A program made the translations under genes and the position numbers. This document shows positions 11,700-23,492 of a stretch of 64,000 nt of DNA, one piece after another. Positions within the stretch are counted from its first letter, which is position 1, and each line of letters starts with the position of its first letter. This DNA comes from Litoditis marina (lineage: Eukaryota; Nematoda; Chromadorea; Rhabditida; Rhabditidae): contig OZ038436.1 of the NCBI GenBank assembly GCA_964036275.1, forward strand, positions 22,781,904-22,845,903. The letters run 5' to 3'. Below the pieces are notes generated by a model. The model made no database searches and had not been told where the DNA came from. It saw only the letters and a program-made list of their open reading frames with translations.

Positions 11700-11727
11700 G
11701 CACTCAGGACTTTGAATCCTGCGACGC

Positions 11728-11738
11728 GAGTTCAAATC
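11728..11738 (+). promoter_or_regulatory. Internal B box of copy P1
   Basis: GAGTTCAAATC fits the B-box pattern (GGTTCRANTCC family) and forms the T loop. P8 and P12 change its neighbouring C61. Confidence 0.75.
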
Positions 11739-11750
11739 TCGCCGGGACCT

Positions 11751-11758
11751 ATCTTTTT
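11751..11758 (+). terminator. Pol III T-run after copy P1
   Basis: The tRNA 3' end is followed by atc and then five T. Other copies have runs of 4 to 8 T at the same place; P6, P10 and P13 have only TTT, then G, then TTTT; P79 has none. Confidence 0.8.
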
Positions 11759-12135
11759 CTGTTTTCACTAAAGTTTTGTTTTCACACGTTTACCCCTTGC
11801 AGGCTCGGCTTAAATACACACATTTTCCGTGCAACGTATTTTTGGAACTGAACAGAAGTGACAAATGACAAATTATAACAAATGGTTCGATTTTTTTTAA
11901 TTGTGTGTAGTTTCGTAAATTACTGGAGAAATTTACTTACAGAAGCTTTACCACAATTATCGGCACAATCAATTCTATTGGCACTTCTAGAAATGGATAG
12001 AAAACTCTTTCTAACCGTTTGAGTTTGTTTATACGATAAAAAGGTAGGGGTTTGCAGGTATCCGGCTGCAAGGGGTGGACTGTGGTGTGTGACATCATCG
12101 GAGACCTTCCCGCGAAGAGGGGGAAGAGAAACACC

Positions 12136-12207
12136 GGTCCCGTGGTGTAGCGGTTAGCACTCAGGACTTTGAATCCTGCGACGCGAGTTCAAATCTCGCC
12201 GGGACCT
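12136..12207 (+). tRNA. tRNA-Gln-TTG: tRNA-Gln (TTG), copy P2
   Basis: Body as P1; 457 bp after the previous copy; T-run 5. Confidence 0.97.
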
Positions 12208-12596
12208 ATCTTTTTCTGTTTTCACTAAAATTTTGTTTTCACACGTGTACCCCTTTTAAGCTCGGCTTAAATACACACATTTTCCGTACAACGTATTTTT
12301 GGAACTGAACAGAAGTGACAAATGACAAATTATAACAAATAGTTCGATTATTTTTTTTTAATTGTGTGTAGTTTCGTAAATTACTGGAGGAACTTACTTA
12401 CAGAATTGCTACCACAATTATCGGCACAACTCATTCTATTGGCACTTCTAGAAAGGGATAGAAAACTCTTTCTAACCGTTTGAGTTTGTTTATACGATAA
12501 AAAGGTAGGGGTTTGCAGGTATCCGGCTGCAAGGGGTGGACTGTGGTGTGTGACATCATCGGAGACCTTCCCGCGAAGAGGGGGAAGAGAAACACC

Positions 12597-12668
12597 GGTC
12601 CCGTGGTGTAGCGGTTAGCACTCAGGACTTTGAATCCTGCGACGCGAGTTCAAATCTCGCCGGGACCT
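12597..12668 (+). tRNA. tRNA-Gln-TTG: tRNA-Gln (TTG), copy P3
   Basis: Body as P1; unit step 461 bp; T-run 6. Confidence 0.97.
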
Positions 12669-13060
12669 ATCTTTTTTCTGTTTTCACTAAAATTTTGTTT
12701 TCACACGTGTACCCCTTTTAAGCTCGGCTTAAATACACACATTTTCCGTACAACGTATTTTTGGAACTGAACAGAAGTGACAAATGACAAATTATAACAA
12801 ATAGTTCGATTATTGTATTTTTATAATTTTGTGTAGTTTCGTAAATTATTGGAGGAACTTACTTACAGAATTGTTACCCAATTATCGGCACAACTCATTC
12901 TATTGGCACTTCTAGAAATGGATAAAAAACTCTTTCTAACCGTTTGAGTTTGTTTATACGATAAAAAGGTAGGGGTTTGCAGGTATCCGGCTGCAAGGGG
13001 TGGACTGTGGTGTGTGACATCATCGGAGAGCTTCCCGCGAAGAGGGGGAAGAGAAACACC

Positions 13061-13132
13061 GGTCCCGTGGTGTAGCGGTTAGCACTCAGGACTTTGAATC
13101 CTGCGACGCGAGTTCAAATCTCGCCGGGACCT
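13061..13132 (+). tRNA. tRNA-Gln-TTG: tRNA-Gln (TTG), copy P4
   Basis: Body as P1; step 464 bp; T-run 6. The 5' flank has gagagcttccc instead of gagaccttccc. Confidence 0.97.
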
Positions 13133-13525
13133 ATCTTTTTTCTGTTTTCACTAAAATTTTGTTTTCACACGTGTACCCCTTTTAAGCTCGGCTTAAATAC
13201 ACACATTTTCCGTACAACGTATTTTTGGAACTGAACAGAAGTGACAAATGACAAATTATAACAAATAGTTCGATTATTGTATTTTTATAATTTTGTGTAG
13301 TTTTGTAAATTACTGGAGGAACTTACTTACAGAATTGTTACCACAATTATCGGCACAACTCATTCTATTGGCACTTCTAGAAATGGATAGAAAACTCTTT
13401 CTAACCGTTTGAGTTTGTTTATACGATAAAAAGGTAGGGGTTTGCAGGTATCCGGCTGCAAGGGGTGGACTGTGGTGTGTGACATCATCGGAGACCTTCC
13501 CGCGAAGAGGGGGAAGAGAAACACC

Positions 13526-13597
13526 GGTCCCGTGGTGTAGCGGTTAGCACTCAGGACTTTGAATCCTGCGACGCGAGTTCAAATCTCGCCGGGACCT
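13526..13597 (+). tRNA. tRNA-Gln-TTG: tRNA-Gln (TTG), copy P5
   Basis: Body as P1; step 465 bp; T-run 6. Confidence 0.97.
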
Positions 13598-13990
13598 ATC
13601 TTTTTTCTGTTTTCACTAAAATTTTGTTTTCACACGTGTACCCCTTTTAAGCTCGGCTTAAATACACACATTTTCCGTACAACGTATTTTTGGAACTGAA
13701 CAGAAGTGACAAATGACAAATTATAACAAATAGTTCGATTATTGTATTTTTATAATTTTGTGTAGTTTCGTAAATTACTGGAGGAACTTACTTACAGAAT
13801 TGTTACCACAATTATCGGCACAACTCATTCTATTGGCACTTCTAGAAATGGATAGAAAACTCTTTCTAACCGTTTGAGTTTGTTTATACGATAAAAAGGT
13901 AGGGGTTTGCAGGTATCCGGCTGCAAGGGGTGGACTGTGGTGTGTGACATCATCGGAGACCTTCCCGCGAAGAGGGGGAAGAGAAACACC

Positions 13991-14062
13991 GGTCCCGTGG
14001 TGTAGCGGTTAGCACTCAGGACTTTGAATCCTGCGACGCGAGTTCAAATCTCGCCGGGACCT
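13991..14062 (+). tRNA. tRNA-Gln-TTG: tRNA-Gln (TTG), copy P6
   Basis: Body as P1; step 465 bp. The T-run is broken (TTT-G-TTTT) by a small deletion, so termination may shift a few bases downstream. Confidence 0.96.
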
Positions 14063-14447
14063 ATCTTTGTTTTCACTAAAATTTTGTTTTCACACGTGTA
14101 CCCCTTTTAAGCTCGGCTTAAATACGCACATTTTCCGTACAACGTATTTTTGGAACTGAACAGAAGTGACAAATGACAAATTATAACAAATAGTTCGATT
14201 ATTTTTTTTTAATTGTGTGTAGTTTCGTAAATTACTGGAGGAACTTACTTACAGAATTGCTACCACAATTATCGGCACAACTCATTCTATTGGCACTTCT
14301 AGAAATGGATAGAAAACTCTTTCTAACCGTTTGAGTTTGTTTATACGATAAAAAGGTAGGGGTTTGCAGGTATCCGGCTGCAAGGGGTGGACTGTGGTGT
14401 GTGACATCATCGGAGACCTTCCCGCGAAGAGGGGGAAGAGAAACACC

Positions 14448-14519
14448 GGTCCCGTGGTGTAGCGGTTAGCACTCAGGACTTTGAATCCTGCGACGCGAGT
14501 TCAAATCTCGCCGGGACCT
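14448..14519 (+). tRNA. tRNA-Gln-TTG: tRNA-Gln (TTG), copy P7
   Basis: Body as P1; step 457 bp; T-run 5. Confidence 0.97.
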
Positions 14520-14905
14520 ATCTTTTTCTGTTTTCACTAAAGTTTTGTTTTCACACGTTTACCCCTTGCAGGCTCGGCTTAAATACACACATTTTCCGTA
14601 CAACGTATTTTTGGAACTGAACAGAAGTGACAAATGACAAATTATAACAAATGGTTCGATTTTTTTTTAATTGTGTGTAGTTTCGTAAATTACTGGAGAA
14701 ATTTACTTACAGAAGCTTTACCACAATTATCGGCACAATCCATTCTATTGGCACTTCTAAAAATGAAAACACAACTCTTTCTAACCGTTTGAGTTTGTTT
14801 ATACGATAAAAAGGTAGGGGTTTGCAGGTATCCGGCTGCAAGGGGTGGACTGTGGTGTGTGACATCATCGGAGACCTTCCCGCGAAGAGGGGGAAGAGAA
14901 ACACC

Positions 14906-14977
14906 GGTCCCGTGGTGTAGCGGTTAGCACTCAGGACTTTGAATCCTGCGACGCGAGTTCAAATGTCGCCGGGACCT
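14906..14977 (+). pseudogene. tRNA-Gln-TTG: tRNA-Gln (TTG) variant, copy P8
   Basis: C61 is changed to G (aaatgtcgcc), breaking the strongly conserved G53-C61 pair that closes the T loop and altering the B box. Probably poorly transcribed or unstable. The same change is in P12. T-run 6. Confidence 0.75.
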
Positions 14978-15370
14978 ATCTTTTTTCTGTTTTCACTAAA
15001 ATTTTGTTTTCACACGTGTACCCCTTTTAGGCTCGGCTTAAATACACACATTTTCCGTACAACGTATTTTTGGAACTGAACAGAACTGACAAATGACAAA
15101 TTATAACAAATAGTTCGATTATTGTATTTTTATAATTTTGTGTAGTTTCGTAAATTACTGGAGGAACTTACTTACAGAATTGTTACCACAATTATCGGCA
15201 CAACTCATTCTATTGGCACTTCTAGAAATGGATAGAAAACTCTTTCTAACCGTTTGAGTTTGTTTATACGATAAAAAGGTAGGGGTTTGCAGGTATCCGG
15301 CTGCAAGGGGTGGACTGTGGTGTGTGACATCATCGGAGACCTTCCCGCGAAGAGGGGGAAGAGAAACACC

Positions 15371-15442
15371 GGTCCCGTGGTGTAGCGGTTAGCACTCAGG
15401 ACTTTGAATCCTGCGACGCGAGTTCAAATCTCGCCGGGACCT
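15371..15442 (+). tRNA. tRNA-Gln-TTG: tRNA-Gln (TTG), copy P9
   Basis: Body as P1; step 465 bp; T-run 6. Confidence 0.97.
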
Positions 15443-15835
15443 ATCTTTTTTCTGTTTTCACTAAAATTTTGTTTTCACACGTGTACCCCTTTTAAGCTCG
15501 GCTTAAATACACACATTTTCCGTACAACGTATTTTTGGAACTGAACAGAAGTGACAAATGACAAATTATAACAAATAGTTCGATTATTGTATTTTTATAA
15601 TTTTGTGTAGTTTCGTAAATTACTGGAGGAACTTACTTACAGAATTGTTACCACAATTATCGGCACAACTCATTCTATTGGCACTTCTAGAAATGGATAG
15701 AAAACTCTTTCTAACCGTTTGAGTTTGTTTATACGATAAAAAGGTAGGGGTTTGCAGGTATCCGGCTGCAAGGGGTGGACTGTGGTGTGTGACATCATCG
15801 GAGACCTTCCCGCGAAGAGGGGGAAGAGAAACACC

Positions 15836-15907
15836 GGTCCCGTGGTGTAGCGGTTAGCACTCAGGACTTTGAATCCTGCGACGCGAGTTCAAATCTCGCC
15901 GGGACCT
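15836..15907 (+). tRNA. tRNA-Gln-TTG: tRNA-Gln (TTG), copy P10
   Basis: Body as P1; step 465 bp; broken T-run TTT-G-TTTT as in P6. P10-P12 repeat P6-P8. Confidence 0.96.
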
Positions 15908-16292
15908 ATCTTTGTTTTCACTAAAATTTTGTTTTCACACGTGTACCCCTTTTAAGCTCGGCTTAAATACGCACATTTTCCGTACAACGTATTTTTGGAA
16001 CTGAACAGAAGTGACAAATGACAAATTATAACAAATAGTTCGATTATTTTTTTTTAATTGTGTGTAGTTTCGTAAATTACTGGAGGAACTTACTTACAGA
16101 ATTGCTACCACAATTATCGGCACAACTCATTCTATTGGCACTTCTAGAAATGGATAGAAAACTCTTTCTAACCGTTTGAGTTTGTTTATACGATAAAAAG
16201 GTAGGGGTTTGCAGGTATCCGGCTGCAAGGGGTGGACTGTGGTGTGTGACATCATCGGAGACCTTCCCGCGAAGAGGGGGAAGAGAAACACC

Positions 16293-16364
16293 GGTCCCGT
16301 GGTGTAGCGGTTAGCACTCAGGACTTTGAATCCTGCGACGCGAGTTCAAATCTCGCCGGGACCT
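16293..16364 (+). tRNA. tRNA-Gln-TTG: tRNA-Gln (TTG), copy P11
   Basis: Body as P1; step 457 bp; T-run 5. Confidence 0.97.
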
Positions 16365-16749
16365 ATCTTTTTCTGTTTTCACTAAAGTTTTGTTTTCACA
16401 CGTTTACCCCTTGCAGGCTCGGCTTAAATACACACATTTTCCGTACAACGTATTTTTGGAACTGAACAGAAGTGACAAATGACAAATTATAACAAATGGT
16501 TCGATTTTTTTTAATTGTGTGTAGTTTCGTAAATTACTGGAGAAATTTACTTACAGAAGCTTTACCACAATTATCGGCACAATCCATTCTATTGGCACTT
16601 CTAAAAATGAAAACACAACTCTTTCTAACCGTTTGAGTTTGTTTATACGATAAAAAGGTAGGGGTTTGCAGGTATCCGGCTGCAAGGGGTGGACTGTGGT
16701 GTGTGACATCATCGGAGACCTTCCCGCGAAGAGGGGGAAGAGAAACACC

Positions 16750-16821
16750 GGTCCCGTGGTGTAGCGGTTAGCACTCAGGACTTTGAATCCTGCGACGCGA
16801 GTTCAAATGTCGCCGGGACCT
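16750..16821 (+). pseudogene. tRNA-Gln-TTG: tRNA-Gln (TTG) variant, copy P12
   Basis: Same C61-to-G change as P8, 1844 bp away, so the variant was copied by block duplication. T-run 6. Confidence 0.75.
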
Positions 16822-17214
16822 ATCTTTTTTCTGTTTTCACTAAAATTTTGTTTTCACACGTGTACCCCTTTTAGGCTCGGCTTAAATACACACATTTTCC
16901 GTACAACGTATTTTTGGAACTGAACAGAACTGACAAATGACAAATTATAACAAATAGTTCGATTATTGTATTTTTATAATTTTGTGTAGTTTCGTAAATT
17001 ACTGGAGGAACTTACTTACAGAATTGTTACCACAATTATCGGCACAACTCATTCTATTGGCACTTCTAGAAATGGATAGAAAACTCTTTCTAACCGTTTG
17101 AGTTTGTTTATACGATAAAAAGGTAGGGGTTTGCAGGTATCCGGCTGCAAGGGGTGGACTGTGGTGTGTGACATCATCGGAGACCTTCCCGCGAAGAGGG
17201 GGAAGAGAAACACC

Positions 17215-17286
17215 GGTCCCGTGGTGTAGCGGTTAGCACTCAGGACTTTGAATCCTGCGACGCGAGTTCAAATCTCGCCGGGACCT
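17215..17286 (+). tRNA. tRNA-Gln-TTG: tRNA-Gln (TTG), copy P13
   Basis: Body as P1; step 465 bp; broken T-run TTT-G-TTTT. Confidence 0.96.
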
Positions 17287-17671
17287 ATCTTTGTTTTCAC
17301 TAAAATTTTGTTTTCACACGTGTACCCCTTTTAAGCTCGGCTTAAATACACACATTTTCCGTACAACGTATTTTTGGAACTGAACAGAAGTGACAAATGA
17401 CAAATTATAACAAATAGTTCGATTATTTTTTTTTAATTGTGTGTAGTTTCGTAAATTACTGGAGGAACTTACTTACAGAATTGCTACCACAATTATCGGC
17501 ACAACTCATTCTATTGGCACTTCTAGAAAGGGATAGAAAACTCTTTCTAACCGTTTGAGTTTGTTTATACGATAAAAAGGTAGGGGTTTGCAGGTATCCG
17601 GCTGCAAGGGGTGGACTGTGGTGTGTGACATCATCGGAGACCTTCCCGCGAAGAGGGGGAAGAGAAACACC

Positions 17672-17743
17672 GGTCCCGTGGTGTAGCGGTTAGCACTCAG
17701 GACTTTGAATCCTGCGACGCGAGTTCAAATCTCGCCGGGACCT
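17672..17743 (+). tRNA. tRNA-Gln-TTG: tRNA-Gln (TTG), copy P14
   Basis: Body as P1; step 457 bp; T-run 5. Confidence 0.97.
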
Positions 17744-18128
17744 ATCTTTTTCTGTTTTCACTAAAGTTTTGTTTTCACACGTTTACCCCTTGCAGGCTCG
17801 GCTTAAATACACACATTTTCCGTACAACGTATTTTTGGAACTGAACAGAAGTGACAAATGACAAATTATAACAAATGGTTCGATTTTTTTTAATTGTGTG
17901 TAGTTTCGTAAATTACTGGAGAAATTTACTTACAGAATTGCTACCACAATTATCGGCACAACTCATTCTATTGGCACTTCTAGAAATGGATAGAAAACTC
18001 TTTCTAACCGTTTGAGTTTGTTTATACGATAAAAAGGTAGGGGTTTGCAGGTATCCGGCTGCAAGGGGTGGACTGTGGTGTGTGACATCATCGGAGACCT
18101 TCCCGCGAAGAGGGGGAAGAGAAACACC

Positions 18129-18200
18129 GGTCCCGTGGTGTAGCGGTTAGCACTCAGGACTTTGAATCCTGCGACGCGAGTTCAAATCTCGCCGGGACCT
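18129..18200 (+). tRNA. tRNA-Gln-TTG: tRNA-Gln (TTG), copy P15
   Basis: Body as P1; step 457 bp; T-run 5. Confidence 0.97.
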
Positions 18201-18586
18201 ATCTTTTTCTGTTTTCACTAAAGTTTTGTTTTCACACGTTTACCCCTTGCAGGCTCGGCTTAAATACACACATTTTCCGTACAACGTATTTTTGGAACTG
18301 AACAGAAGTGACAAATGACAAATTATAACAAATGGTTCGATTTTTTTTTAATTGTGTGTAGTTTCGTAAATTACTGGAGAAATTTACTTACAGAAGCTTT
18401 ACCACAATTATCGGCACAATCCATTCTATTGGCACTTCTAAAAATGAAAACACAACTCTTTCTAACCGTTTGAGTTTGTTTATACGATAAAAAGGTAGGG
18501 GTTTGCAGGTATCCGGCTGCAAGGGGTGGACTGTGGTGTGTGACATCATCGGAGACCTTCCCGCGAAGAGGGGGAAGAGAAACACC

Positions 18587-18658
18587 GGTCCCGTGGTGTA
18601 GCGGTTAGCACTCAGGACTTTGAATCCTGCGACGCGAGTTCAAATCTCGCCGGGACCT
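18587..18658 (+). tRNA. tRNA-Gln-TTG: tRNA-Gln (TTG), copy P16
   Basis: Body as P1; step 458 bp; T-run 6. Flanks resemble P8/P12 but C61 is intact. Confidence 0.97.
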
Positions 18659-19051
18659 ATCTTTTTTCTGTTTTCACTAAAATTTTGTTTTCACACGTGT
18701 ACCCCTTTTAGGCTCGGCTTAAATACACACGTTTTCCGTACAACGTATTTTTGGAACTGAACAGAACTGACAAATGACCAATTATAACAAATAGTTCGAT
18801 TATTGTATTTTTATAATTTTGTGTAGTTTCGTAAATTACTGGAGGAACTTACTTACAGAATTGTTACCACAATTATCGGCACAACTCATTCTATTGGCAC
18901 TTCTAGAAATGGATAGAAAACTCTTTCTAACCGTTTGAGTTTGTTTATACGATAAAAAGGTAGGGGTTTGCAGGTATCCGGCTGCAAGGGGTGGACTGTG
19001 GTGTGTGACATCATCGGAGACCTTCCCGCGAAGAGGGGGAAGAGAAACACC

Positions 19052-19123
19052 GGTCCCGTGGTGTAGCGGTTAGCACTCAGGACTTTGAATCCTGCGACGC
19101 GAGTTCAAATCTCGCCGGGACCT
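19052..19123 (+). tRNA. tRNA-Gln-TTG: tRNA-Gln (TTG), copy P17
   Basis: Body as P1; step 465 bp; T-run 6. Confidence 0.97.
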
Positions 19124-19516
19124 ATCTTTTTTCTGTTTTCACTAAAATTTTGTTTTCACACGTGTACCCCTTTTAAGCTCGGCTTAAATACACACATTTT
19201 CCGTACAACGTATTTTTGGAACTGAACAGAAGTGACAAATGACAAATTATAACAAATAGTTCGATTATTGTATTTTTATAATTTTGTGTAGTTTCGTAAA
19301 TTACTGGAGGAACTTACTTACAGAATTGTTACCACAATTATCGGCACAACTCATTCTATTGGCACTTCTAGAAATGGATAGAAAACTCTTTCTAACCGTT
19401 TGAGTTTGTTTATACGATAAAAAGGTAGGGGTTTGCAGGTATCCGGCTGCAAGGGGTGGACTGTGGTGTGTGACATCATCGGAGACCTTCCCGCGAAGAG
19501 GGGGAAGAGAAACACC

Positions 19517-19588
19517 GGTCCCGTGGTGTAGCGGTTAGCACTCAGGACTTTGAATCCTGCGACGCGAGTTCAAATCTCGCCGGGACCT
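19517..19588 (+). tRNA. tRNA-Gln-TTG: tRNA-Gln (TTG), copy P18
   Basis: Body as P1; step 465 bp; T-run 5. Confidence 0.97.
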
Positions 19589-19977
19589 ATCTTTTTCTGT
19601 TTTCACTAAAATTTTGTTTTCACACGTGTACCCCTTTTAAGCTCGGCTTAAATACACACATTTTCCGTACAACGTATTTTTGGAACTGAACAGAAGTGAC
19701 AAATGACAAATTATAACAAATAGTTCGATTATTTTTTTTTAATTGTGTGTAGTTTCGTAAATTACTGGAGGAACTTACTTACAGAATTGTTACCACAATT
19801 ATCGGCACAACTCATTCTATTGGCACTTCTAGAAATGGATAGAAAACTCTTTCTAACCGTTTGAGTTTGTTTATACGATAAAAAGGTAGGGGTTTGCAGG
19901 TATCCGGCTGCAAGGGGTGGACTGTGGTGTGTGACATCATCGGAGACCTTCCCGCGAAGAGGGGGAAGAGAAACACC

Positions 19978-20049
19978 GGTCCCGTGGTGTAGCGGTTAGC
20001 ACTCAGGACTTTGAATCCTGCGACGCGAGTTCAAATCTCGCCGGGACCT
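19978..20049 (+). tRNA. tRNA-Gln-TTG: tRNA-Gln (TTG), copy P19
   Basis: Body as P1; step 461 bp; T-run 5. Its 3' spacer is cut short at ataacaaa. Confidence 0.97.
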
Positions 20050-20307
20050 ATCTTTTTCTGTTTTCACTAAAGTTTTGTTTTCACACGTTTACCCCTTGCA
20101 GGCTCGGCTTAAATACACACATTTTCCGTACAACGTATTTTTGGAACTGAACAGAAGTGACAAATGACAAATTATAACAAAACTAACCGTTTGAGTTTGT
20201 TTATACGATAAAAAGGTAGGGGTTTGCAGGTATCCGGCTGCAAGGGGTGGACTGTGGTGTGTGACATCATCGGAGACCTTCCCGCGAAGAGGGGGAAGAG
20301 AAACACC

Positions 20308-20379
20308 GGTCCCGTGGTGTAGCGGTTAGCACTCAGGACTTTGAATCCTGCGACGCGAGTTCAAATCTCGCCGGGACCT
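20308..20379 (+). tRNA. tRNA-Gln-TTG: tRNA-Gln (TTG), copy P20
   Basis: Body as P1; short step of 330 bp because about 130 bp of spacer is missing; T-run 6. Confidence 0.97.
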
Positions 20380-20769
20380 ATCTTTTTTCTGTTTTCACTA
20401 AAATTTTGTTTTCACACGTGTACCCCTTTTAAGCTCGGCTTAAATACACACATTTTCCGTACAACGTATTTTTGGAACTGAACAGAAGTGACAAATGACA
20501 AATTATAACAAATAGTTCGATTATTTTTTTTTAATTGTGTGTAGTTTCGTAAATTACTGGAGGAACTTACTTACAGAATTGTTACCACAATTATCGGCAC
20601 AACTCATTCTATTGGCACTTCTAGAAATGGATAGAAAACTCTTTCTAACCGTTTGAGTTTGTTTATACGATAAAAAGGTAGGGGTTTGCAGGTATCCGGC
20701 TGCAAGGGGTGGACTGTGGTGTGTGACATCATCGGAGACCTTCCCGCGAAGAGGGGGAAGAGAAACACC

Positions 20770-20841
20770 GGTCCCGTGGTGTAGCGGTTAGCACTCAGGA
20801 CTTTGAATCCTGCGACGCGAGTTCAAATCTCGCCGGGACCT
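20770..20841 (+). tRNA. tRNA-Gln-TTG: tRNA-Gln (TTG), copy P21
   Basis: Body as P1; step 462 bp; T-run 5. Repeats P19. Confidence 0.97.
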
Positions 20842-21099
20842 ATCTTTTTCTGTTTTCACTAAAGTTTTGTTTTCACACGTTTACCCCTTGCAGGCTCGGC
20901 TTAAATACACACATTTTCCGTACAACGTATTTTTGGAACTGAACAGAAGTGACAAATGACAAATTATAACAAAACTAACCGTTTGAGTTTGTTTATACGA
21001 TAAAAAGGTAGGGGTTTGCAGGTATCCGGCTGCAAGGGGTGGACTGTGGTGTGTGACATCATCGGAGACCTTCCCGCGAAGAGGGGGAAGAGAAACACC

Positions 21100-21171
21100 G
21101 GTCCCGTGGTGTAGCGGTTAGCACTCAGGACTTTGAATCCTGCGACGCGAGTTCAAATCTCGCCGGGACCT
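21100..21171 (+). tRNA. tRNA-Gln-TTG: tRNA-Gln (TTG), copy P22
   Basis: Body as P1; short step of 330 bp; T-run 6. Repeats P20. Confidence 0.97.
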
Positions 21172-21564
21172 ATCTTTTTTCTGTTTTCACTAAAATTTTG
21201 TTTTCACACGTGTACCCCTTTTAAGCTCGGCTTAAATACACACATTTTCCGTACAACGTATTTTTGGAACTGAACAGAAGTGACAAATGACAAATTATAA
21301 CAAATAGTTCGATTATTGTATTTTTATAATTTTGTGTAGTTTCGTAAATTACTGGAGGAACTTACTTACAGAATTGTTACCACAATTATCGGCACAACTC
21401 ATTCTATTGGCACTTCTAGAAATGGATAGAAAACTCTTTCTAACCGTTTGAGTTTGTTTATACGATAAAAAGGTAGGGGTTTGCAGGTATCCGGCTGCAA
21501 GGGGTGGACTGTGGTGTGTGACATCATCGGAGACCTTCCCGCGAAGAGGGGGAAGAGAAACACC

Positions 21565-21636
21565 GGTCCCGTGGTGTAGCGGTTAGCACTCAGGACTTTG
21601 AATCCGGCGACGCGAGTTCAAATCTCGCCGGGACCT
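21565..21636 (+). tRNA. tRNA-Gln-TTG: tRNA-Gln (TTG) variant, copy P23
   Basis: T42 is changed to G (aatccggcg), giving an A28-G42 mismatch in the anticodon stem. Function uncertain. T-run 5. Confidence 0.8.
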
Positions 21637-22025
21637 ATCTTTTTCTGTTTTCACTAAAATTTTGTTTTCACACGTGTACCCCTTTTAAGCTCGGCTTAAA
21701 TACACACATTTTCCGTACAACGTATTTTTGGAACTGAACAGAAGTGACAAATGACAAATTATAACAAATTGTTCGATTATTTTTTTTTAATTGTGTGTAG
21801 TTTCGTAAATTACTGGAGGAACTTACTTACAGAATTGCTACCACAATTATCGGCACAACTCATTCTATTGGCACTTCTAGAAATGGATAGAAAACTCTTT
21901 CTAACCGTTTGAGTTTGTTTATACGATAAAAAGGTAGGGGTTTGCAGGTATCCGGCTGCAAGGGGTGGACTGTGGTGTGTGACATCATCGGAGACCTTCC
22001 CGCGAAGAGGGGGAAGAGAAACACC

Positions 22026-22097
22026 GGTCCCGTGGTGTAGCGGTTAGCACTCAGGACTTTGAATCCTGCGACGCGAGTTCAAATCTCGCCGGGACCT
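22026..22097 (+). tRNA. tRNA-Gln-TTG: tRNA-Gln (TTG), copy P24
   Basis: Body as P1; step 461 bp; T-run 6. Confidence 0.97.
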
Positions 22098-22490
22098 ATC
22101 TTTTTTCTGTTTTCACTAAAATTTTGTTTTCACACGTGTACCCCTTTCAAGCTCGGCTTAAATACACACATTTTCCGTACAACGTATTTTTGGAACTGAA
22201 CAGAAGTGACAAATGACAAATTATAACAAATAGTTCGATTATTGTATATTTATAATTTTGTGTAGTTTCGTAAATTACTGGAGGAACTTACTTACAGAAT
22301 TGTTACCACAATTATCGGCACAACTCATTCTATTGGCACTTCTAGAAATGGATAGAAAACTCTTTCTAACCGTTTGAGTTTGTTTATACGATAAAAAGGT
22401 AGGGGTTTGCAGGTATCCGGCTGCAAGGGGTGGACTGTGGTGTGTGACATCATCGGAGACCTTCCCGCGAAGAGGGGGAAGAGAAACACC

Positions 22491-22562
22491 GGTCCCGTGG
22501 TGTAGCGGTTAGCACTCAGGACTTTGAATCCTGCGACGCGAGTTCAAATCTCGCCGGGACCT
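22491..22562 (+). tRNA. tRNA-Gln-TTG: tRNA-Gln (TTG), copy P25
   Basis: Body as P1; step 465 bp; T-run 6. Confidence 0.97.
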
Positions 22563-22955
22563 ATCTTTTTTCTGTTTTCACTAAAATTTTGTTTTCACAC
22601 GTGTACCCCTTTTAAGCTCGGCTTAAATACACACATTTTCCGTACAACGTATTTTTGGAACTGAACAGAAGTGACAAATGACAAATTATAACAAATAGTT
22701 CGATTATTGTATTTTTATAATTTTGTGTAGTTTCGTAAATTACTGGAGGAACTTACTTACAGAATTGTTACCACAATTATCGGCACAACTCATTCTATTG
22801 GCACTTCTAGAAATGGATAGAAAACTCTTTCTAACCGTTTGAGTTTGTTTATACGATAAAAAGGTAGGGGTTTGCAGGTATCCGGCTGCAAGGGGTGGAC
22901 TGTGGTGTGTGACATCATCGGAGACCTTCCCGCGAAGAGGGGGAAGAGAAACACC

Positions 22956-23027
22956 GGTCCCGTGGTGTACCGGTTAGCACTCAGGACTTTGAATCCTGCG
23001 ACGCGAGTTCAAATCTCGCCGGGACCT
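22956..23027 (+). tRNA. tRNA-Gln-TTG: tRNA-Gln (TTG) variant, copy P26
   Basis: G15 is changed to C (gtgtaccgg), affecting the tertiary 15-48 pair and the A box. T-run 6. Confidence 0.8.
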
Positions 23028-23420
23028 ATCTTTTTTCTGTTTTCACTAAAATTTTGTTTTCACACGTGTACCCCTTTTAAGCTCGGCTTAAATACACACA
23101 TTTTCCGTACAACGTATTTTTGGAACTGAACAGAAGTGACAAATGACAAATTATAACAAATAGTTCGATTATTGTATTTTTATAATTTTGTGTAGTTTCG
23201 TAAATTACTGGAGGAACTTACTTACAGAATTGTTACCACAATTATCGGCACAACTCATTCTATTGGCACTTCTAGAAATGGATAGAAAACTCTTTCTAAC
23301 CGTTTGAGTTTGTTTATACGATAAAAAGGTAGGGGTTTGCAGGTATCCGGCTGCAAGGGGTGGACTGTGGTGTGTGACATCATCGGAGACCTTCCCGCGA
23401 AGAGGGGGAAGAGAAACACC

Positions 23421-23492
23421 GGTCCCGTGGTGTAGCGGTTAGCACTCAGGACTTTGAATCCTGCGACGCGAGTTCAAATCTCGCCGGGACCT
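23421..23492 (+). tRNA. tRNA-Gln-TTG: tRNA-Gln (TTG), copy P27
   Basis: Body as P1; step 465 bp; T-run 5. Confidence 0.97.

Larger units (their letters stand above)
11679..11750 (+). tRNA. tRNA-Gln-TTG: tRNA-Gln (TTG), copy P1
   Basis: This is the consensus copy: 72 nt including discriminator T, no intron. The acceptor stem GGTCCCG pairs fully with CGGGACC. The anticodon arm is CAGGA-CTTTGAA-TCCTG, anticodon TTG, which reads CAA (Gln). The T arm is GCGAG-TTCAAAT-CTCGC. It closely resembles known metazoan cytosolic tRNA-Gln(TTG). CCA is not encoded, as expected for a nuclear gene. T-run of 5. Confidence 0.97.
13991..17214 (+). repeat. ~1845-bp higher-order block (P6-P9 and P10-P12)
   Basis: P6-P8 and P10-P12 have the same order of broken T-run, T5, and the C61-to-G variant, offset by 1844-1845 bp. 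The shared private base change shows block duplication rather than independent unit copying. Confidence 0.85.
19517..21171 (+). repeat. ~792-bp higher-order dimer (P18-P22)
   Basis: A 461-bp unit plus a 330-bp short unit is repeated (19978/20308 and 20770/21100). Confidence 0.85.
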
